Shown here piece after piece: positions 27,410 to 38,952 of a stretch of DNA of 64,000 bases. The notes beneath the pieces are model-generated. The model ran no database searches and had not been told where the DNA came from. It saw nothing but the letters and a program-made list of their open reading frames with translations. Positions within the stretch are counted from its first letter, which is position 1, and each line of letters starts with the position of its first letter. The DNA is taken from positions 1 through 64,000 of the forward strand of contig NZ_AUIO01000013.1 in assembly GCF_000423745.1 (NCBI RefSeq), read 5' to 3'. The DNA comes from Streptococcus plurextorum DSM 22810 (lineage in GTDB: Bacteria > Bacillota > Bacilli > Lactobacillales > Streptococcaceae). The position numbers were made by a program, and so were the translations under genes.

Positions 27410-28432
27410 ATGTTTAAACAAATCATTTTAACAGGAGATCGTCCTACAGGAAAATTGCACCTAGGGCACTACATAGGTAGTCTCAAAAACCGAGTCAAGC
27501 TACAAAATGAAGGGCAATACGATATGTTTGTCTTCTTGGCAGATCAACAAGCACTCACAGATCATGCCAAAGAATCTGAAATCATCAAAGAATCAATAGG
27601 GAATGTGGCCTTAGATTATTTATCGGTTGGTCTTGACCCTACAAAATCTACTATCTTTATTCAGAGTCAGATTCCTGAATTGGCTGAATTGACCATGTAC
27701 TATCTTAATTTAGTTTCTGTAGCTCGTCTTGAGCGTAACCCGACGGTTAAAACAGAAATTGCTCAAAAAGGATTTGGCGAGTCTATCCCATCTGGCTTTT
27801 TGGTTTATCCAGTTTCTCAAGCGGCAGACATCACAGCTTTTAAAGCTAATCTCGTTCCAGTTGGAACAGATCAAAAACCCATGATTGAGCAAACACGTGA
27901 AATTGTGCGTAGTTTTAATCACACCTATAAAACAGATGTTCTGGTCGAACCAGAAGGCTTATATCCTGAAAATGAAACCGCTGGTCGCTTACCAGGTATC
28001 GACGGTAATGCAAAAATGTCCAAATCTCTAGGTAATGGCATATACCTTTCAGATGACATGGATACGGTGAAAAAACGTGTTATGAGTATGTACACTGATC
28101 CAAATCACATCCGTGTTGAAGACCCAGGTCAAATAGAAGGCAATATGGTCTTTACTTATCTTGACGTCTTTGGACGTGAAGAGGATGCGGAAACTATTGC
28201 TGAGATGAAGGAACATTATCAACGGGGAGGTTTGGGTGATGTCAAAACAAAACGTTACCTTTTGGAGATTCTTGAACGAGAGCTAGCGCCGATTCGTGAG
28301 CGTCGCCTAGAGTATGCCAAAGATATGGGTGAGGTTTTCCGTATGCTTGAAAAAGGAAGTGAAGCAGCTCGTCAGGTTGCTGGTCAAACCTTATCTGAAG
28401 TTAAAGCAGCTATGGGAATTAATTACTTCTAA
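27410..28432 (+). CDS. trpS: Tryptophanyl-tRNA synthetase
   Basis: This class I synthetase charges tRNA-Trp. The 340-residue product has the HIGH-type motif [12 protein letters not shown] (residues about 13-24) and the KMSKS loop AKMSKSLGN at about 202-210. AAGGAG precedes the ATG. It is the second gene under the T-box leader and is followed by its own terminator. Confidence 0.97.
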   Translation: MFKQIILTGDRPTGKLHLGHYIGSLKNRVKLQNEGQYDMFVFLADQQALTDHAKESEIIKESIGNVALDYLSVGLDPTKSTIFIQSQIPELAELTMYYLNLVSVARLERNPTVKTEIAQKGFGESIPSGFLVYPVSQAADITAFKANLVPVGTDQKPMIEQTREIVRSFNHTYKTDVLVEPEGLYPENETAGRLPGIDGNAKMSKSLGNGIYLSDDMDTVKKRVMSMYTDPNHIRVEDPGQIEGNMVFTYLDVFGREEDAETIAEMKEHYQRGGLGDVKTKRYLLEILERELAPIRERRLEYAKDMGEVFRMLEKGSEAARQVAGQTLSEVKAAMGINYF

Positions 28433-28452
28433 TAACAGATTATTATACCTTC

Positions 28453-28475
28453 TAAACCGAACTTTGTTCGGTTTT
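28453..28475 (+). terminator. Terminator after trpS
   Basis: AAACCGAAC and GTTCGGTTT pair around a three-base loop, followed by TT. Confidence 0.8.
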
Positions 28476-28505
28476 TGATTTTTATCCAAAAATGAATAGA
28501 ATTGG

Positions 28506-28533
28506 TTGACAAATGATTTTAGCATGGTATCAT
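28506..28533 (+). promoter_or_regulatory. guaB promoter
   Basis: TTGACA (28506-28511), a 16-base spacer and TATCAT (28528-28533), 54 bases ahead of the guaB ATG. Confidence 0.7.
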
Positions 28534-28568
28534 ATAAAAAATACAAAGTCTGATAATTGACTTATTAA

Positions 28569-30068
<1,500 letters not shown>

Positions 30069-30072
30069 AAAT

Positions 30073-30107
30073 AAAAACACGGCAACTTTACAGTTGTCGT
30101 GTTTTTT
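30073..30107. terminator. Terminator between guaB and recF
   Basis: AACACGGCAACT and AGTTGTCGTGTT form a long stem with a TTAC loop, flanked by A and T runs, so it can act on both converging genes. Confidence 0.85.
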
Positions 30108-30134
30108 GTAAACATAAAATTGACAATAACCTAG

Positions 30135-31226
30135 TCACTTAGAAATGGAACCTTTTTCGATATAGAAAAGGTTAATATCATCAGGGATATCTTTCAGGTG
30201 GTCTAAACTCGTTGTTGTGATAAAAGTTTGAACATTTTCGCTGATGATATTTTTTAGTAGTTTTGATTGACGGTTATTGTCAAGTTCACTCATCACATCG
30301 TCAAGTAAAAGAATAGGTTGTTCCCCTGTTATTTTTTGAAAAAGAGCAATTTCAGCCATTTTTAATGACAAAATAAGGCTACGTTGTTGCCCTTGGCTAC
30401 AGAAGTCTCCGTTGATATCATTAAGATAGAATTCCAAGTCATCTCGATGTGGTCCAACACCCGTATTTTTTTTGAAAATATCACGGTTTCGACTTTGCTT
30501 TAACTGTTTGTCAAAGTTTACAGATATGTCAACTTTATCTGTAAAGACGATTGAAGACAGATAATTGATGCGTAATCTTTCTAGGTGGTTTGATATATTG
30601 AAATGGTGCCGATCTGCCTCTGCTTCTAGTTCTTTAATAAAATCATAGCGATGTTCGATGACTCTAGAGCCATAATAAACCAATTGTTCATCAAGTACAT
30701 CTAAAAAAGTCTCATCAATGTTATCAGTTGTTTTCAAATAAGCGTTTCGTTGCTTGATGATGTGGTTATAATTTGATAAATCAGACAGATAAAGGGATTT
30801 CATTTGTCCAAGATCTATATCAATAAATTTTCTACGGAGCGCAGGGGAACCTTTAACTAGCTGTAAATCTTCTGGTGCAAATAAGACCACCGTCAAGTTT
30901 CCAATATAATCTGATAAACGTGATTGTTTCAGGTAATTGACTTTACTCGTTCGGCCTTTTGCTGTCAATTGGATGTCAAGACTAACCTTACCATTGACAC
31001 GATTGACAACACCTGTCAATTGAGCTTGCTCTGTGTTGAAACGAATTAATTCCTTGTCAGATTTAGTTCGATGACTGCGGGTCAGGGATAAAAAATAGAT
31101 TGCCTCCAAAAAGTTGGTTTTTCCTTGTGCATTTTCCCCAATAAAGATGTTTAGTTTAGGGGAAAAGGTTGCTGTTATTTGCTCATAATTTCTGTAATTA
31201 GCAAGAGTAATTGATTCGATCCACAT
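30135..31226 (-). CDS. recF: DNA replication and repair protein RecF
   Basis: RecF is an SMC-like ATPase that loads RecA at gaps. The 363-residue product has Walker [14 protein letters not shown] near residue 30, the signature LSGGQ-like region [16 protein letters not shown], and Walker [12 protein letters not shown]. It follows the S4-domain gene by three bases, the conserved yaaA-recF pair. In this group recF is separated from dnaN. Confidence 0.97.
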   Translation of the reverse strand: MWIESITLANYRNYEQITATFSPKLNIFIGENAQGKTNFLEAIYFLSLTRSHRTKSDKELIRFNTEQAQLTGVVNRVNGKVSLDIQLTAKGRTSKVNYLKQSRLSDYIGNLTVVLFAPEDLQLVKGSPALRRKFIDIDLGQMKSLYLSDLSNYNHIIKQRNAYLKTTDNIDETFLDVLDEQLVYYGSRVIEHRYDFIKELEAEADRHHFNISNHLERLRINYLSSIVFTDKVDISVNFDKQLKQSRNRDIFKKNTGVGPHRDDLEFYLNDINGDFCSQGQQRSLILSLKMAEIALFQKITGEQPILLLDDVMSELDNNRQSKLLKNIISENVQTFITTTSLDHLKDIPDDINLFYIEKGSISK

Positions 31227-31229
31227 GCT

Positions 31230-31637
31230 TTAGGTTCCAGGGAAGCGGACGGGACGATGCTCGGCTTCATGTTCTCTTCTTTTTTTATTAGGCTGCTGTT
31301 TTTTTGAGAAACTTGATTTTTGAGAGAGGCTCTTTTTATTGCTCTTATTAAGCTCCTTTACAAGATTAGCCACTCTTTTTTTCTCTGCTAGTTCTTCTTC
31401 ATGTGCTTGACGTTCTGATAGACTAGGCTCTTTTAGGCGAATCATCAGATCTTTGTCTGGTAGTTCTACGAAATCACCATGGCGTAATTTTTTGCCACGT
31501 CGGTTTTCCCTTTCTCCATTAAAAAGAACGGTATTCGCAAGCAGAAAGTTTTTGGCTGCACCGCCACTATCAATGATGCCTAATTCTTTTAAAAGAGCCT
31601 GTAGGGTGATAAACTCATCAAATAAAGTATAATCCAT
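31230..31637 (-). CDS. yaaA: S4-domain protein YaaA
   Basis: The 135-residue product has an N-terminal S4 RNA-binding fold (TLQALLKELGIIDSGGAAKN, then NGERENRRGKKLRHGD) and a very basic C-terminal tail rich in K and R. Proteins of this family are encoded next to recF in many Firmicutes and are linked to ribosome assembly. The start at 31637 is chosen for GAGGA just upstream. Confidence 0.88.
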   Translation of the reverse strand: MDYTLFDEFITLQALLKELGIIDSGGAAKNFLLANTVLFNGERENRRGKKLRHGDFVELPDKDLMIRLKEPSLSERQAHEEELAEKKRVANLVKELNKSNKKSLSQKSSFSKKQQPNKKRREHEAEHRPVRFPGT

Positions 31638-31717
31638 AAAAATCCTCGACTTTCTGTAAAGATAATTATAGCACAAAATGGTATAATAAAAAGGATTAAA
31701 TTTAGACGGGAATTGGT

Positions 31718-32989
31718 ATGAAATTAGCAGAGGGTGTTGATTTACATTTTATTAAGACGGAGCAATTTAAAACAAATCATTTGACCTTTCGCTTTTCTGG
31801 GAAACGTCAGGTCAAAAATTTGGCTCGTCGTGCCTTGGTGGCTCAGATGTTAGCAACGGCTAGTGAGAATTATCCGACAACAAAGCATTTACGCGAACAT
31901 CTGGCTACACTCTATGGTGCGCATCTTTCCACGAATATCATTACAAAGGGAAATATCCATATAATTGACATCGATATTTCTTTTGTCAGCAACAGATATG
32001 CTTTTGGTAAGAAAGATATTCTGATTGACATTTTACATTTGCTTAATGAATTACTTTTTCATCCTTTGATTTTCCTTGAAAAATATCAAACAAAAACCTT
32101 TGATTTAGAAAAAGCAAATTTGATACGCTATGTTGAAGCTGATAAGCAAGATCAGTTTTATATTAGTAACTTAGGTTTACAGGAACTTTACTATGATGAT
32201 GAGGCTTTAAAACATCCTAAATATGGAAATGAAGAGCTTATTGCGAGGGAAAATGCTTTTACGGCCTATCAAGAATTTCAAAAAATGCTGAGAGAAGATA
32301 AAATTGATATTTTTCTCTTGGGTGATTTCGATGATTACCAAGTTGCAAGGCAGTTGATATCATTCTCATTTTCAGATAGGCCAATAAATTTACAAGCTTT
32401 TTACAAACAAGATTTCACTAATGTGGTTCGCGAACAAGTGCTGGTCAAAGAGAATAATCAATCGATTTTACAGTTAGGTTATCATATCCCTATTTACTAC
32501 GGCGAGGAAAATTATTATGCTATGCTGATTGCAGAAGGGATTCTAGGAGGCTTTTCGCATTCTAAACTCTTCACAGAAATTCGCGAAAAAGATAATCTTG
32601 CTTATACGATTGACAGTCGTTATGATGCTTTTACAGGCTTTTTGAGAATATATGCTGGTATTGATCGGGAAAATAGGGCACAGATTTTTAAAGCCATTAC
32701 CAAACAAATAAATGAGATAAAAATGGGACGTTTTTCGACTCAAATCATTAAACAAACAAAAGGTATGATTATAAGTCATGCTAAAATGTCTCTTGATAAC
32801 CCTAAAATGATTATCGAACAGACCTACAATCGCTTATTACTTGGTCACAAGGGCGCAAACTTAGATGACTTTATTAATCATATTAATAACGTCACTAAGC
32901 GTGATATTATTGCAGCAATCGGATTAGTCAAATTACAAGCTGTTTACTTTTTGGAGGGAGAATACGATGAGTCGTCTAGAAAAAGTTGA
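31718..32989 (+). CDS. M16 peptidase homologue, probably the non-catalytic partner
   Basis: The 423-residue product has the two-lobed M16 fold but I see no HxxEH zinc motif in the N-terminal part, where the segment TKHLREHLATLYGA stands instead. Such EF-P5/YmfF-type subunits pair with an active M16 enzyme. Its 3' end overlaps the next gene by 23 bases, consistent with a heterodimer. The substrate is unknown. Confidence 0.82.
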   Translation: MKLAEGVDLHFIKTEQFKTNHLTFRFSGKRQVKNLARRALVAQMLATASENYPTTKHLREHLATLYGAHLSTNIITKGNIHIIDIDISFVSNRYAFGKKDILIDILHLLNELLFHPLIFLEKYQTKTFDLEKANLIRYVEADKQDQFYISNLGLQELYYDDEALKHPKYGNEELIARENAFTAYQEFQKMLREDKIDIFLLGDFDDYQVARQLISFSFSDRPINLQAFYKQDFTNVVREQVLVKENNQSILQLGYHIPIYYGEENYYAMLIAEGILGGFSHSKLFTEIREKDNLAYTIDSRYDAFTGFLRIYAGIDRENRAQIFKAITKQINEIKMGRFSTQIIKQTKGMIISHAKMSLDNPKMIIEQTYNRLLLGHKGANLDDFINHINNVTKRDIIAAIGLVKLQAVYFLEGEYDESSRKS

Positions 32990-34241
32990 CTACCCCTTTT
33001 TAAATCAAGAAGTCTACTTTAGGCAGATGAATAATGGGATGACTGTCTACTATGTTCCTAAAAAAGACTTTCAAGAACGTTCGGCGGTGTTGACAGTTTC
33101 TTTTGGTTCAATTGACACCAAGTTTACCAAAAATGGTGAATCCATAACCTTCCCTTCTGGGATAGCACATTTTTTAGAGCATCAACTATTTGAATCAGAA
33201 ACAGATGATGTCGGTGTCCAATTTTCTAAACTAGGTTCTGAAACGAATGCTTATACTAGTTTTGATAGAACTGCTTACTTTTTCTCTACGGTAGGTTCAT
33301 TTGAAGAGTCACTAAAGTTGCTGTTGAACTTTACAGAAACTTTACATGTTAGTCAAGAAACGATTGACAAAGAGAAAAAAATTATTGAACAAGAAATTGC
33401 CATGTATCAGGATGATCCAGATTTTAGGCTTTATAATGGTGTTTTGGCTAATCTCTTTCCTGAAACAGCCCTTGCTACGGATGTAGCAGGAACAGTCGAA
33501 TCGATAAATCAGATTTCTCTAGAAGATTTAAAAGAAAATTTTCACACTTTCTATCGTCCAGATTTTAAGAATTTAGTGCTTGTAGGAGATTTTGATGTCA
33601 GAGAAGTTGACAGAGTTGTCCGCAAGTGGGAACGTCCCAAACGTAAGACTCTACCAGAGATTTTGAAAACACCTTTAGTTTTAGAGCCACCTGTTGCGAA
33701 ATCTTCTATTCGTATGGAAATTGCAACTCCAAAATTGGCACTTGGCTTTAGAAGTCAGCTGACAAGCTCGTTATCTTTAGCGGAAAAAAAATTAGCCTTA
33801 CGGATTTTCTTAACCATGTTGTTTGGGTGGACGTCACAACGCTACCAAGATTGGTATGATAAGGGAAAAATTGACGACTCCTTTGACATTGAAATTGAAA
33901 TTGCAGATCGTTATTGCTTTGTGATTATCGTGCTTGATACTGAACAACCGATTGCGATGGCGACCCAGATTAGAAAAGTGTTGAATACGTTTAATATGGA
34001 TAAGGATTTAACGTCAAATCACCTAGATATCATTAAGCATGAATTTTATGGTGAATTCATCAGAAGTTTAGATAGTATAGAGGATTTGGGACATCAATTA
34101 TTACAGTATCAAGACGGTAGACATTCGTATTTTGATTTGCCTAATGTATTGATGAATCTTGATTTAGAAACGGTGATATCTATTGGCCAAGAATTTTTTG
34201 GTCAAGCAGAGCGGACAGAATTTATCATTTTTCCCAAATGA
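32967..34241 (+). CDS. M16 family zinc protease
   Basis: The 424-residue product carries the inverted zinc motif HFLEH (in GIAHFLEHQLFES) near residue 68, with a downstream glutamate region EKKIIEQEIAMYQDDP, the third zinc ligand area. It is the catalytic partner of the preceding gene, resembling YmfH of Bacillus. GGAGGGAG precedes the ATG inside the upstream gene. A role in peptide processing is likely but not specified by the sequence. Confidence 0.88.
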   Translation: MSRLEKVDYPFLNQEVYFRQMNNGMTVYYVPKKDFQERSAVLTVSFGSIDTKFTKNGESITFPSGIAHFLEHQLFESETDDVGVQFSKLGSETNAYTSFDRTAYFFSTVGSFEESLKLLLNFTETLHVSQETIDKEKKIIEQEIAMYQDDPDFRLYNGVLANLFPETALATDVAGTVESINQISLEDLKENFHTFYRPDFKNLVLVGDFDVREVDRVVRKWERPKRKTLPEILKTPLVLEPPVAKSSIRMEIATPKLALGFRSQLTSSLSLAEKKLALRIFLTMLFGWTSQRYQDWYDKGKIDDSFDIEIEIADRYCFVIIVLDTEQPIAMATQIRKVLNTFNMDKDLTSNHLDIIKHEFYGEFIRSLDSIEDLGHQLLQYQDGRHSYFDLPNVLMNLDLETVISIGQEFFGQAERTEFIIFPK

Positions 34242-34301
34242 CATGACTTAAAGCTATTTTTTGATATAATAAAAATATTACAGAAAAGGAAATGAAAGAT
34301 T

Positions 34302-35186
34302 ATGATGAACGGTAAGATGGTCGGCGATATTTTGCGTGAAGCGCGTATCAATAAACAGTTGCAATTGACAGATATCCAAATAAGCACAGGAATTCCCACG
34401 CAGCATTTGCTGGCTTTGGAGCTTGATCAGTTTAGCTTGATTCCAGAGGAACATGTGGAAGACTACCTTGTAAAATTTGGAGAATTGGTTGGATTAGATG
34501 GAGAAAGTCTCCTTCAACAATACAAAGAACAAATTTCTTTCCAAAGCACTCTTCCACATTTTTCGAGTGTAGAGCCAGCATTTTCTGATGTTAGTAATGC
34601 AGATACTGATGAGGAAATGGAAGAAGGTGAGCGCAGGGTTCACCGCCGTCGTGGAAATCATCGTGAGAAGAAGCAAAAGAAATCCAAATTACCGGCAATT
34701 ATCTTTAGTCTTTTAGGTCTTGCTATTATTGCACTGGTTGGGTATTTTGCAGTTAAAGAGTTTCCGTTTTTCACAGGTTCAAATCAGGAGACTACCACAG
34801 AGAGTGAAACCAGGGAGGCAACAACAGCAACTACTATCAGTGAGACAACAGTGACCGAAGCTACTGCAACACCAGTCAAGGTGGAAGCACAAGCCGAAGG
34901 TGGCTTCTTGGCTACTGTAAAGTCAGCTAAAGACAGTGTCAATGTGGTCTTTACATTGATAGAGGGAGCAAGCTGGGTGTCTCTTAATGATGGTGTTAAT
35001 GGTGATCAAGGAACAACTATCAATGCCGAACAAAAAGAATTCACAGTCACAGTAGCTAAAGGATCAAGTTCATACGTGACTATCGGTATCCTTCCATCGA
35101 CAAAAGTAACTGTTGATGGCCAAGAGATTGATTTATCTGCCCTAACAGGTTATAGCCCAGCTAACTTTACGCTGACAGTAGAATAG
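34302..35186 (+). CDS. rodZ: RodZ-like helix-turn-helix membrane protein
   Basis: RodZ links the cytoplasm to cell-wall elongation proteins. The 294-residue product has an N-terminal helix-turn-helix of the XRE_25 type (VGDILREARINKQLQLTDIQ), a basic juxtamembrane region (RRVHRRRGNHREKKQKK at about 108-124), one membrane helix (about 129-147), a Thr/Glu-rich linker and a C-terminal beta domain. The M16 pair-rodZ-pgsA order is conserved in streptococci. Confidence 0.88.
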   Translation: MMNGKMVGDILREARINKQLQLTDIQISTGIPTQHLLALELDQFSLIPEEHVEDYLVKFGELVGLDGESLLQQYKEQISFQSTLPHFSSVEPAFSDVSNADTDEEMEEGERRVHRRRGNHREKKQKKSKLPAIIFSLLGLAIIALVGYFAVKEFPFFTGSNQETTTESETREATTATTISETTVTEATATPVKVEAQAEGGFLATVKSAKDSVNVVFTLIEGASWVSLNDGVNGDQGTTINAEQKEFTVTVAKGSSSYVTIGILPSTKVTVDGQEIDLSALTGYSPANFTLTVE

Positions 35187-35193
35187 AGAGATT

Positions 35194-35742
35194 ATGTTTG
35201 ATAAAAAAGAAAATATTCCTAACTTATTGACGGTTGGAAGAATTGTTCTGATTCCGGTGTTTTTACTTCTAGCTTCCATTCCAAATGCTAAGGTTTGGCA
35301 TATTTTAGCAGGTATTATTTTTGCTGTTGCTAGTGCCACAGATTATTTAGATGGTTACTTGGCCCGTAAATGGCATGTTGTCACTAATTTTGGAAAATTT
35401 GCAGATCCTTTAGCAGATAAAATGTTGGTTATGTCGGCTTTTATCATGTTAGTAGGTCTAAATATGGTTCCGGCGTGGGTATCTGCTCTGATTATTTGTC
35501 GTGAACTAGCAGTAACAGGCTTACGACTCCTTCTGGTTGAGACAGGTGGAGAAGTATTAGCTGCGGCAATGCTTGGAAAAATAAAGACAGCAACTCAGAT
35601 GTTAGCCATTATATTATTGCTCTTCCATTTTAGTCTTGCTGGTCAAATCATGCTTTATACCTCACTCTTTTTTACTCTTTATTCGGGGTATGATTATTTT
35701 AGAGGTGCTGCCTTTCTGTTCAAGGATACTTTTAGCAAATGA
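35194..35742 (+). CDS. pgsA: CDP-diacylglycerol-glycerol-3-phosphate 3-phosphatidyltransferase
   Basis: PgsA makes phosphatidylglycerol phosphate for membrane phospholipid. The 182-residue polytopic protein carries the CDP-alcohol phosphotransferase motif ATDYLDGYLARKWHVVTNFGKFADPLADK (D-G-x2-A-R-x8-G-x3-D-x3-D). It lies seven bases after rodZ and overlaps ecfA1 by four bases. Confidence 0.96.
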   Translation: MFDKKENIPNLLTVGRIVLIPVFLLLASIPNAKVWHILAGIIFAVASATDYLDGYLARKWHVVTNFGKFADPLADKMLVMSAFIMLVGLNMVPAWVSALIICRELAVTGLRLLLVETGGEVLAAAMLGKIKTATQMLAIILLLFHFSLAGQIMLYTSLFFTLYSGYDYFRGAAFLFKDTFSK

Positions 35743-36563
35743 TTGATGTAAAAAATGTAACCTTTCGTTATGATGAACAAGAACAACCCACTTTGAATCA
35801 GGTATCGTTTCACGTGAAACGTGGCGAATGGTTATCCATTGTGGGCCATAATGGTTCTGGAAAATCAACAACGGTTAGGTTGATAGATGGGCTTTTAGAA
35901 GCAGAATCGGGAGAAATTTGGATTGATGGACAGCTCCTAACAGAGGAAAATGTTTGGGCGATTCGTCACAAGATTGGGATGGTTTTCCAAAATCCAGATA
36001 ATCAATTTGTTGGTGCAACGGTTGAGGATGATGTCGCCTTTGCTTTGGAAAATAAAGGTGTACCTTACGAGGAGATGGTTGCGCGTGTTAATGAAGCTTT
36101 AGAAATGGTTGGCATGTCTGAATTTAAGACAAAGGAACCAGCTCGATTGTCTGGTGGACAAAAACAACGCGTAGCTATTGCTGGTGTCCTGGCTATGAAA
36201 CCTGATATTTTAATTCTAGATGAAGCCACTAGCATGCTTGATCCAGAAGGTCGTCTCGATTTAATTAAGCTCATGCAGAAAGTTCGTCAGGAACAGGACA
36301 TGACGATTATTTCAATCACTCATGATTTGGATGAAGTTGCTCTCAGTGATCGTGTTATGGTTATGAAAGAGGGGGAAGTCGAGTCTTACGTGACACCAGT
36401 TCAGCTTTTTGCAAGAGGTAAAGAGCTAGTTGACATTGGGCTTGACAGTCCCTTTACAACAAATCTTATCAAAGATTTATCAGATACGTATCGTTTTAGT
36501 GCAACTTATTTAACAGAAGAGGAACTAGAAGAAGAATTATGGGCATTACTCTCAAAAATGTGA
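35739..36563 (+). CDS. ecfA1: ECF transporter ATPase A1
   Basis: This is one of two ATPases of the energy-coupling factor module that powers uptake of vitamins through interchangeable S components. The 274-residue product has Walker [10 protein letters not shown], the Q loop [10 protein letters not shown], signature [13 protein letters not shown] and Walker [13 protein letters not shown]. It overlaps pgsA and ecfA2. A perfect parS palindrome lies within codons 23-28. Confidence 0.95.
   Translation: MIDVKNVTFRYDEQEQPTLNQVSFHVKRGEWLSIVGHNGSGKSTTVRLIDGLLEAESGEIWIDGQLLTEENVWAIRHKIGMVFQNPDNQFVGATVEDDVAFALENKGVPYEEMVARVNEALEMVGMSEFKTKEPARLSGGQKQRVAIAGVLAMKPDILILDEATSMLDPEGRLDLIKLMQKVRQEQDMTIISITHDLDEVALSDRVMVMKEGEVESYVTPVQLFARGKELVDIGLDSPFTTNLIKDLSDTYRFSATYLTEEELEEELWALLSKM
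35806..35821. other. parS: parS site within ecfA1
   Basis: CGTTTCACGTGAAACG is a perfect 16-base palindrome that matches the ParB-binding consensus TGTTTCACGTGAAACA except for the outermost bases. It encodes part of [10 protein letters not shown], so protein sequence and parS are constrained together. Confidence 0.8.
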
Positions 36564-37378
36564 GCTACACCTACCAATCGGGAACGCCATTTGAAGGGCG
36601 TGCCCTTTTTGACGTCAGTCTAACGATTGAAAAGGGAAGTTACACTGCTTTTATAGGGCACACAGGTTCTGGGAAATCAACGCTTATGCAACTTCTAAAC
36701 GGCCTCAATATTCCAACATCAGGAAGTGTCAAAATTAATGAACGTGTCATCACTTCAAAGTCCAAACCTAAAGATATCAAACAACTTCGTCAACAAGTTG
36801 GTCTTGTTTTTCAATTTCCAGAAAGTCAACTTTTTGAGGAGACAGTGCTTAAAGATGTAGCCTTTGGTCCTCAAAATTTCGGGGTTTCCAAAGAGAAGGC
36901 AGAGCAGACTGCTAGACAAAAGTTACAAATGGTGGGCATTTCAGAGGAACTCTTTGAAAAAAATCCTTTTGAGTTGTCAGGAGGACAGATGCGTCGTGTT
37001 GCTATTGCAGGAATTTTAGCAATGGAACCTGAAGTTCTAGTTTTAGATGAGCCGACGGCGGGCCTGGATCCTAATGGACGAAGAGAATTAATGACTCTTT
37101 TTAAAGAACTCCACAACTCTGGTTTGACGATTGTATTGGTGACTCACCTAATGGATGACGTTGCAGATTATGCAGACTTTGTTCATGTTTTAGAAAAAGG
37201 GAGATTGGTTCGTTCGGGAACACCTAAAGAAATTTTCCAAGAGGTTGAGTTTTTAGAAGAAAAGCAACTTGGCCTTCCAAAAATAACTCAGCTAGCACGA
37301 TCGTTAGAGGCGCGTGGATTTGCCTTTTCCACACTTCCTATAACGATCAAAGAGTTTAAGGAGGCCATAAATGGATAA
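36539..37378 (+). CDS. ecfA2: ECF transporter ATPase A2
   Basis: The 279-residue second ATPase has Walker [12 protein letters not shown], signature [13 protein letters not shown] and Walker [14 protein letters not shown]. It overlaps ecfA1 by 25 bases and ecfT by eight. With EcfA1 and EcfT it makes the shared module; no S component is encoded here. Confidence 0.95.
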   Translation: MGITLKNVSYTYQSGTPFEGRALFDVSLTIEKGSYTAFIGHTGSGKSTLMQLLNGLNIPTSGSVKINERVITSKSKPKDIKQLRQQVGLVFQFPESQLFEETVLKDVAFGPQNFGVSKEKAEQTARQKLQMVGISEELFEKNPFELSGGQMRRVAIAGILAMEPEVLVLDEPTAGLDPNGRRELMTLFKELHNSGLTIVLVTHLMDDVADYADFVHVLEKGRLVRSGTPKEIFQEVEFLEEKQLGLPKITQLARSLEARGFAFSTLPITIKEFKEAING

Positions 37379-38168
37379 ACTCATTTTAGGACGCTATATT
37401 CCAGGAAAGTCTTTTGTTCACAGCCTAGATCCGAGAAGTAAATTACTTGCGATGTCTATCTATTTGATTGCTATTTTTTGGGCTAACAATGTGATAACCA
37501 ATCTGATTTTGTTTATTTTTACCTTTATTGCGATCCGATTATCAGGTATTAAAATTAGCTTCTTTTTCCGTGGGGTCAGACCCATGATTGGGATAATCCT
37601 CTTCACCACACTTTTCCAATTATTTTTTGTGAGTGGTGGAAAACTGTTATGGAGCTTTGCCTTTTTAAAAATTACCTCACTTGGCTTATCTCAATCTGCC
37701 ATTATTTTCACACGATTTGTTTTGATCATTTTCTTTTCAACTCTTTTAACATTGACTACTACTCCCTTGAGTCTTGCTGATGCAGTTGAATCATTACTGA
37801 GTCCTTTGAAAAGAATCAAAGTTCCTGCACATGAGATTGGATTAATGCTTTCCTTAAGTCTACGATTTGTACCAACCTTAATGGATGATACGACTCGTAT
37901 CATGAATGCTCAAAAAGCACGTGGCGTAGACTTTGGAGAAGGTAGCATGTTTCAAAAAGTAAAATCAATTATCCCTATCTTGATACCCTTATTTGCTTCA
38001 AGTTTTAAACGGGCAGATGCACTTGCTATAGCTATGGAATCAAGGGGATATCAAGGTGGAGAAGGACGAACAAAGTATCGCCGTCTAAAATGGCAACATA
38101 GGGATAGTTTACTCATATTGACAATTCTTATATTAGCTATGTGCTTATTTCTATTGAAAAATGCCTAA
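37371..38168 (+). CDS. ecfT: ECF transporter transmembrane subunit T
   Basis: The 265-residue membrane protein begins [24 protein letters not shown] and has the coupling-helix arginine motifs (KARGVD and [11 protein letters not shown]) that contact the two ATPases. The gene ends the pgsA-ecfA1-ecfA2-ecfT run. The mreCD-pcsB genes that follow in pneumococci are not here. Confidence 0.94.
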   Translation: MDKLILGRYIPGKSFVHSLDPRSKLLAMSIYLIAIFWANNVITNLILFIFTFIAIRLSGIKISFFFRGVRPMIGIILFTTLFQLFFVSGGKLLWSFAFLKITSLGLSQSAIIFTRFVLIIFFSTLLTLTTTPLSLADAVESLLSPLKRIKVPAHEIGLMLSLSLRFVPTLMDDTTRIMNAQKARGVDFGEGSMFQKVKSIIPILIPLFASSFKRADALAIAMESRGYQGGEGRTKYRRLKWQHRDSLLILTILILAMCLFLLKNA

Positions 38169-38212
38169 ACTCTGTCAACAACTTTACAAAAATAGTCAAC
38201 TTTACATCTTTT

Positions 38213-38229
38213 TGTAAAGAAAACGTAAC
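38213..38229 (+). promoter_or_regulatory. Possible WalR (VicR) box
   Basis: TGTAAA, five bases and CGTAAC match the TGTWAH-N5-TGTWAH consensus of WalR except at the first base of the second half. It lies 49 bases before the start of a secreted wall-lytic-type protein, a known kind of WalR target. Weak evidence. Confidence 0.4.
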
Positions 38230-38277
38230 AATAGTATGCTAGACTGGTAGAGTATAAGAATAAAAGGAAATGATTTT

Positions 38278-38904
38278 ATGGTATATAGCAGAGTCAAGAG
38301 ACGTAATGCTAAGAAAAAAACACGTTTGCAGATTGGTTTAGGTCTTCTGACGACAGGTGTGGCTTTTGCCCTATCCAATCAATCTGTTAACACAGATTCT
38401 TATGTTGGACTTTTGGAAAATGATAAATTATCAGGGAATATTAACGTTACTGCATTAGAAACGCCACTTCCTTTGACTGCGCAAATTTCTTCTGTAGTTC
38501 CTAGCAATGTGACTTCAGTTGCTAAAGAATCTATGAAGTTAATCAATAACTTTGGATCTCTAGCACCTTCAAGATCTGTCGCTTCAGAGAAATATTCAGC
38601 TACGGTTCAACATACAAATGTGCTAGCTAGTTATACAGGTATCTTAGCAAATGGAAATACAGCTGGTGTGATTGGTTCAGAGGCAGCAGCAGAAATGGCT
38701 GCAAGAACTGGCGTGCCACAGCAAACTTGGGAGTATATTATTGCTCGTGAGTCAAACGGAAATCCGAATATTGCTAATCCTTCTGGGGCATCAGGTTTAT
38801 TCCAGACCATGCCAGGATGGGGCTCAACAGCAACTGTTGAGGATCAAATTAATGCTGCAGAAAATGCCTATAGAAACCAAGGGCTAGCAGCTTGGGGATT
38901 ATAG
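38278..38904 (+). CDS. Secreted lytic-transglycosylase-like protein
   Basis: The 208-residue product has a basic N-terminus ([12 protein letters not shown]) and a hydrophobic signal or anchor (about 19-35), a low-complexity region, and a C-terminal SLT-like segment: [30 protein letters not shown] and a terminal AWGL. The E of ARES is the expected catalytic acid. The domain is short, as in the streptococcal and staphylococcal SceD/IsaA-like proteins. It has its own promoter region and a terminator. Confidence 0.8.
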   Translation: MVYSRVKRRNAKKKTRLQIGLGLLTTGVAFALSNQSVNTDSYVGLLENDKLSGNINVTALETPLPLTAQISSVVPSNVTSVAKESMKLINNFGSLAPSRSVASEKYSATVQHTNVLASYTGILANGNTAGVIGSEAAAEMAARTGVPQQTWEYIIARESNGNPNIANPSGASGLFQTMPGWGSTATVEDQINAAENAYRNQGLAAWGL

Positions 38905-38914
38905 TATTAACGTT

Positions 38915-38945
38915 AAAAGCCTTGAAGTAGCACTTCAAGGCTTTT
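38915..38945. terminator. Bidirectional terminator
   Basis: AAAAGCCTTGAAG and CTTCAAGGCTTTT pair between two convergent genes. Confidence 0.85.
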
Positions 38946-38952
38946 GTTATGT

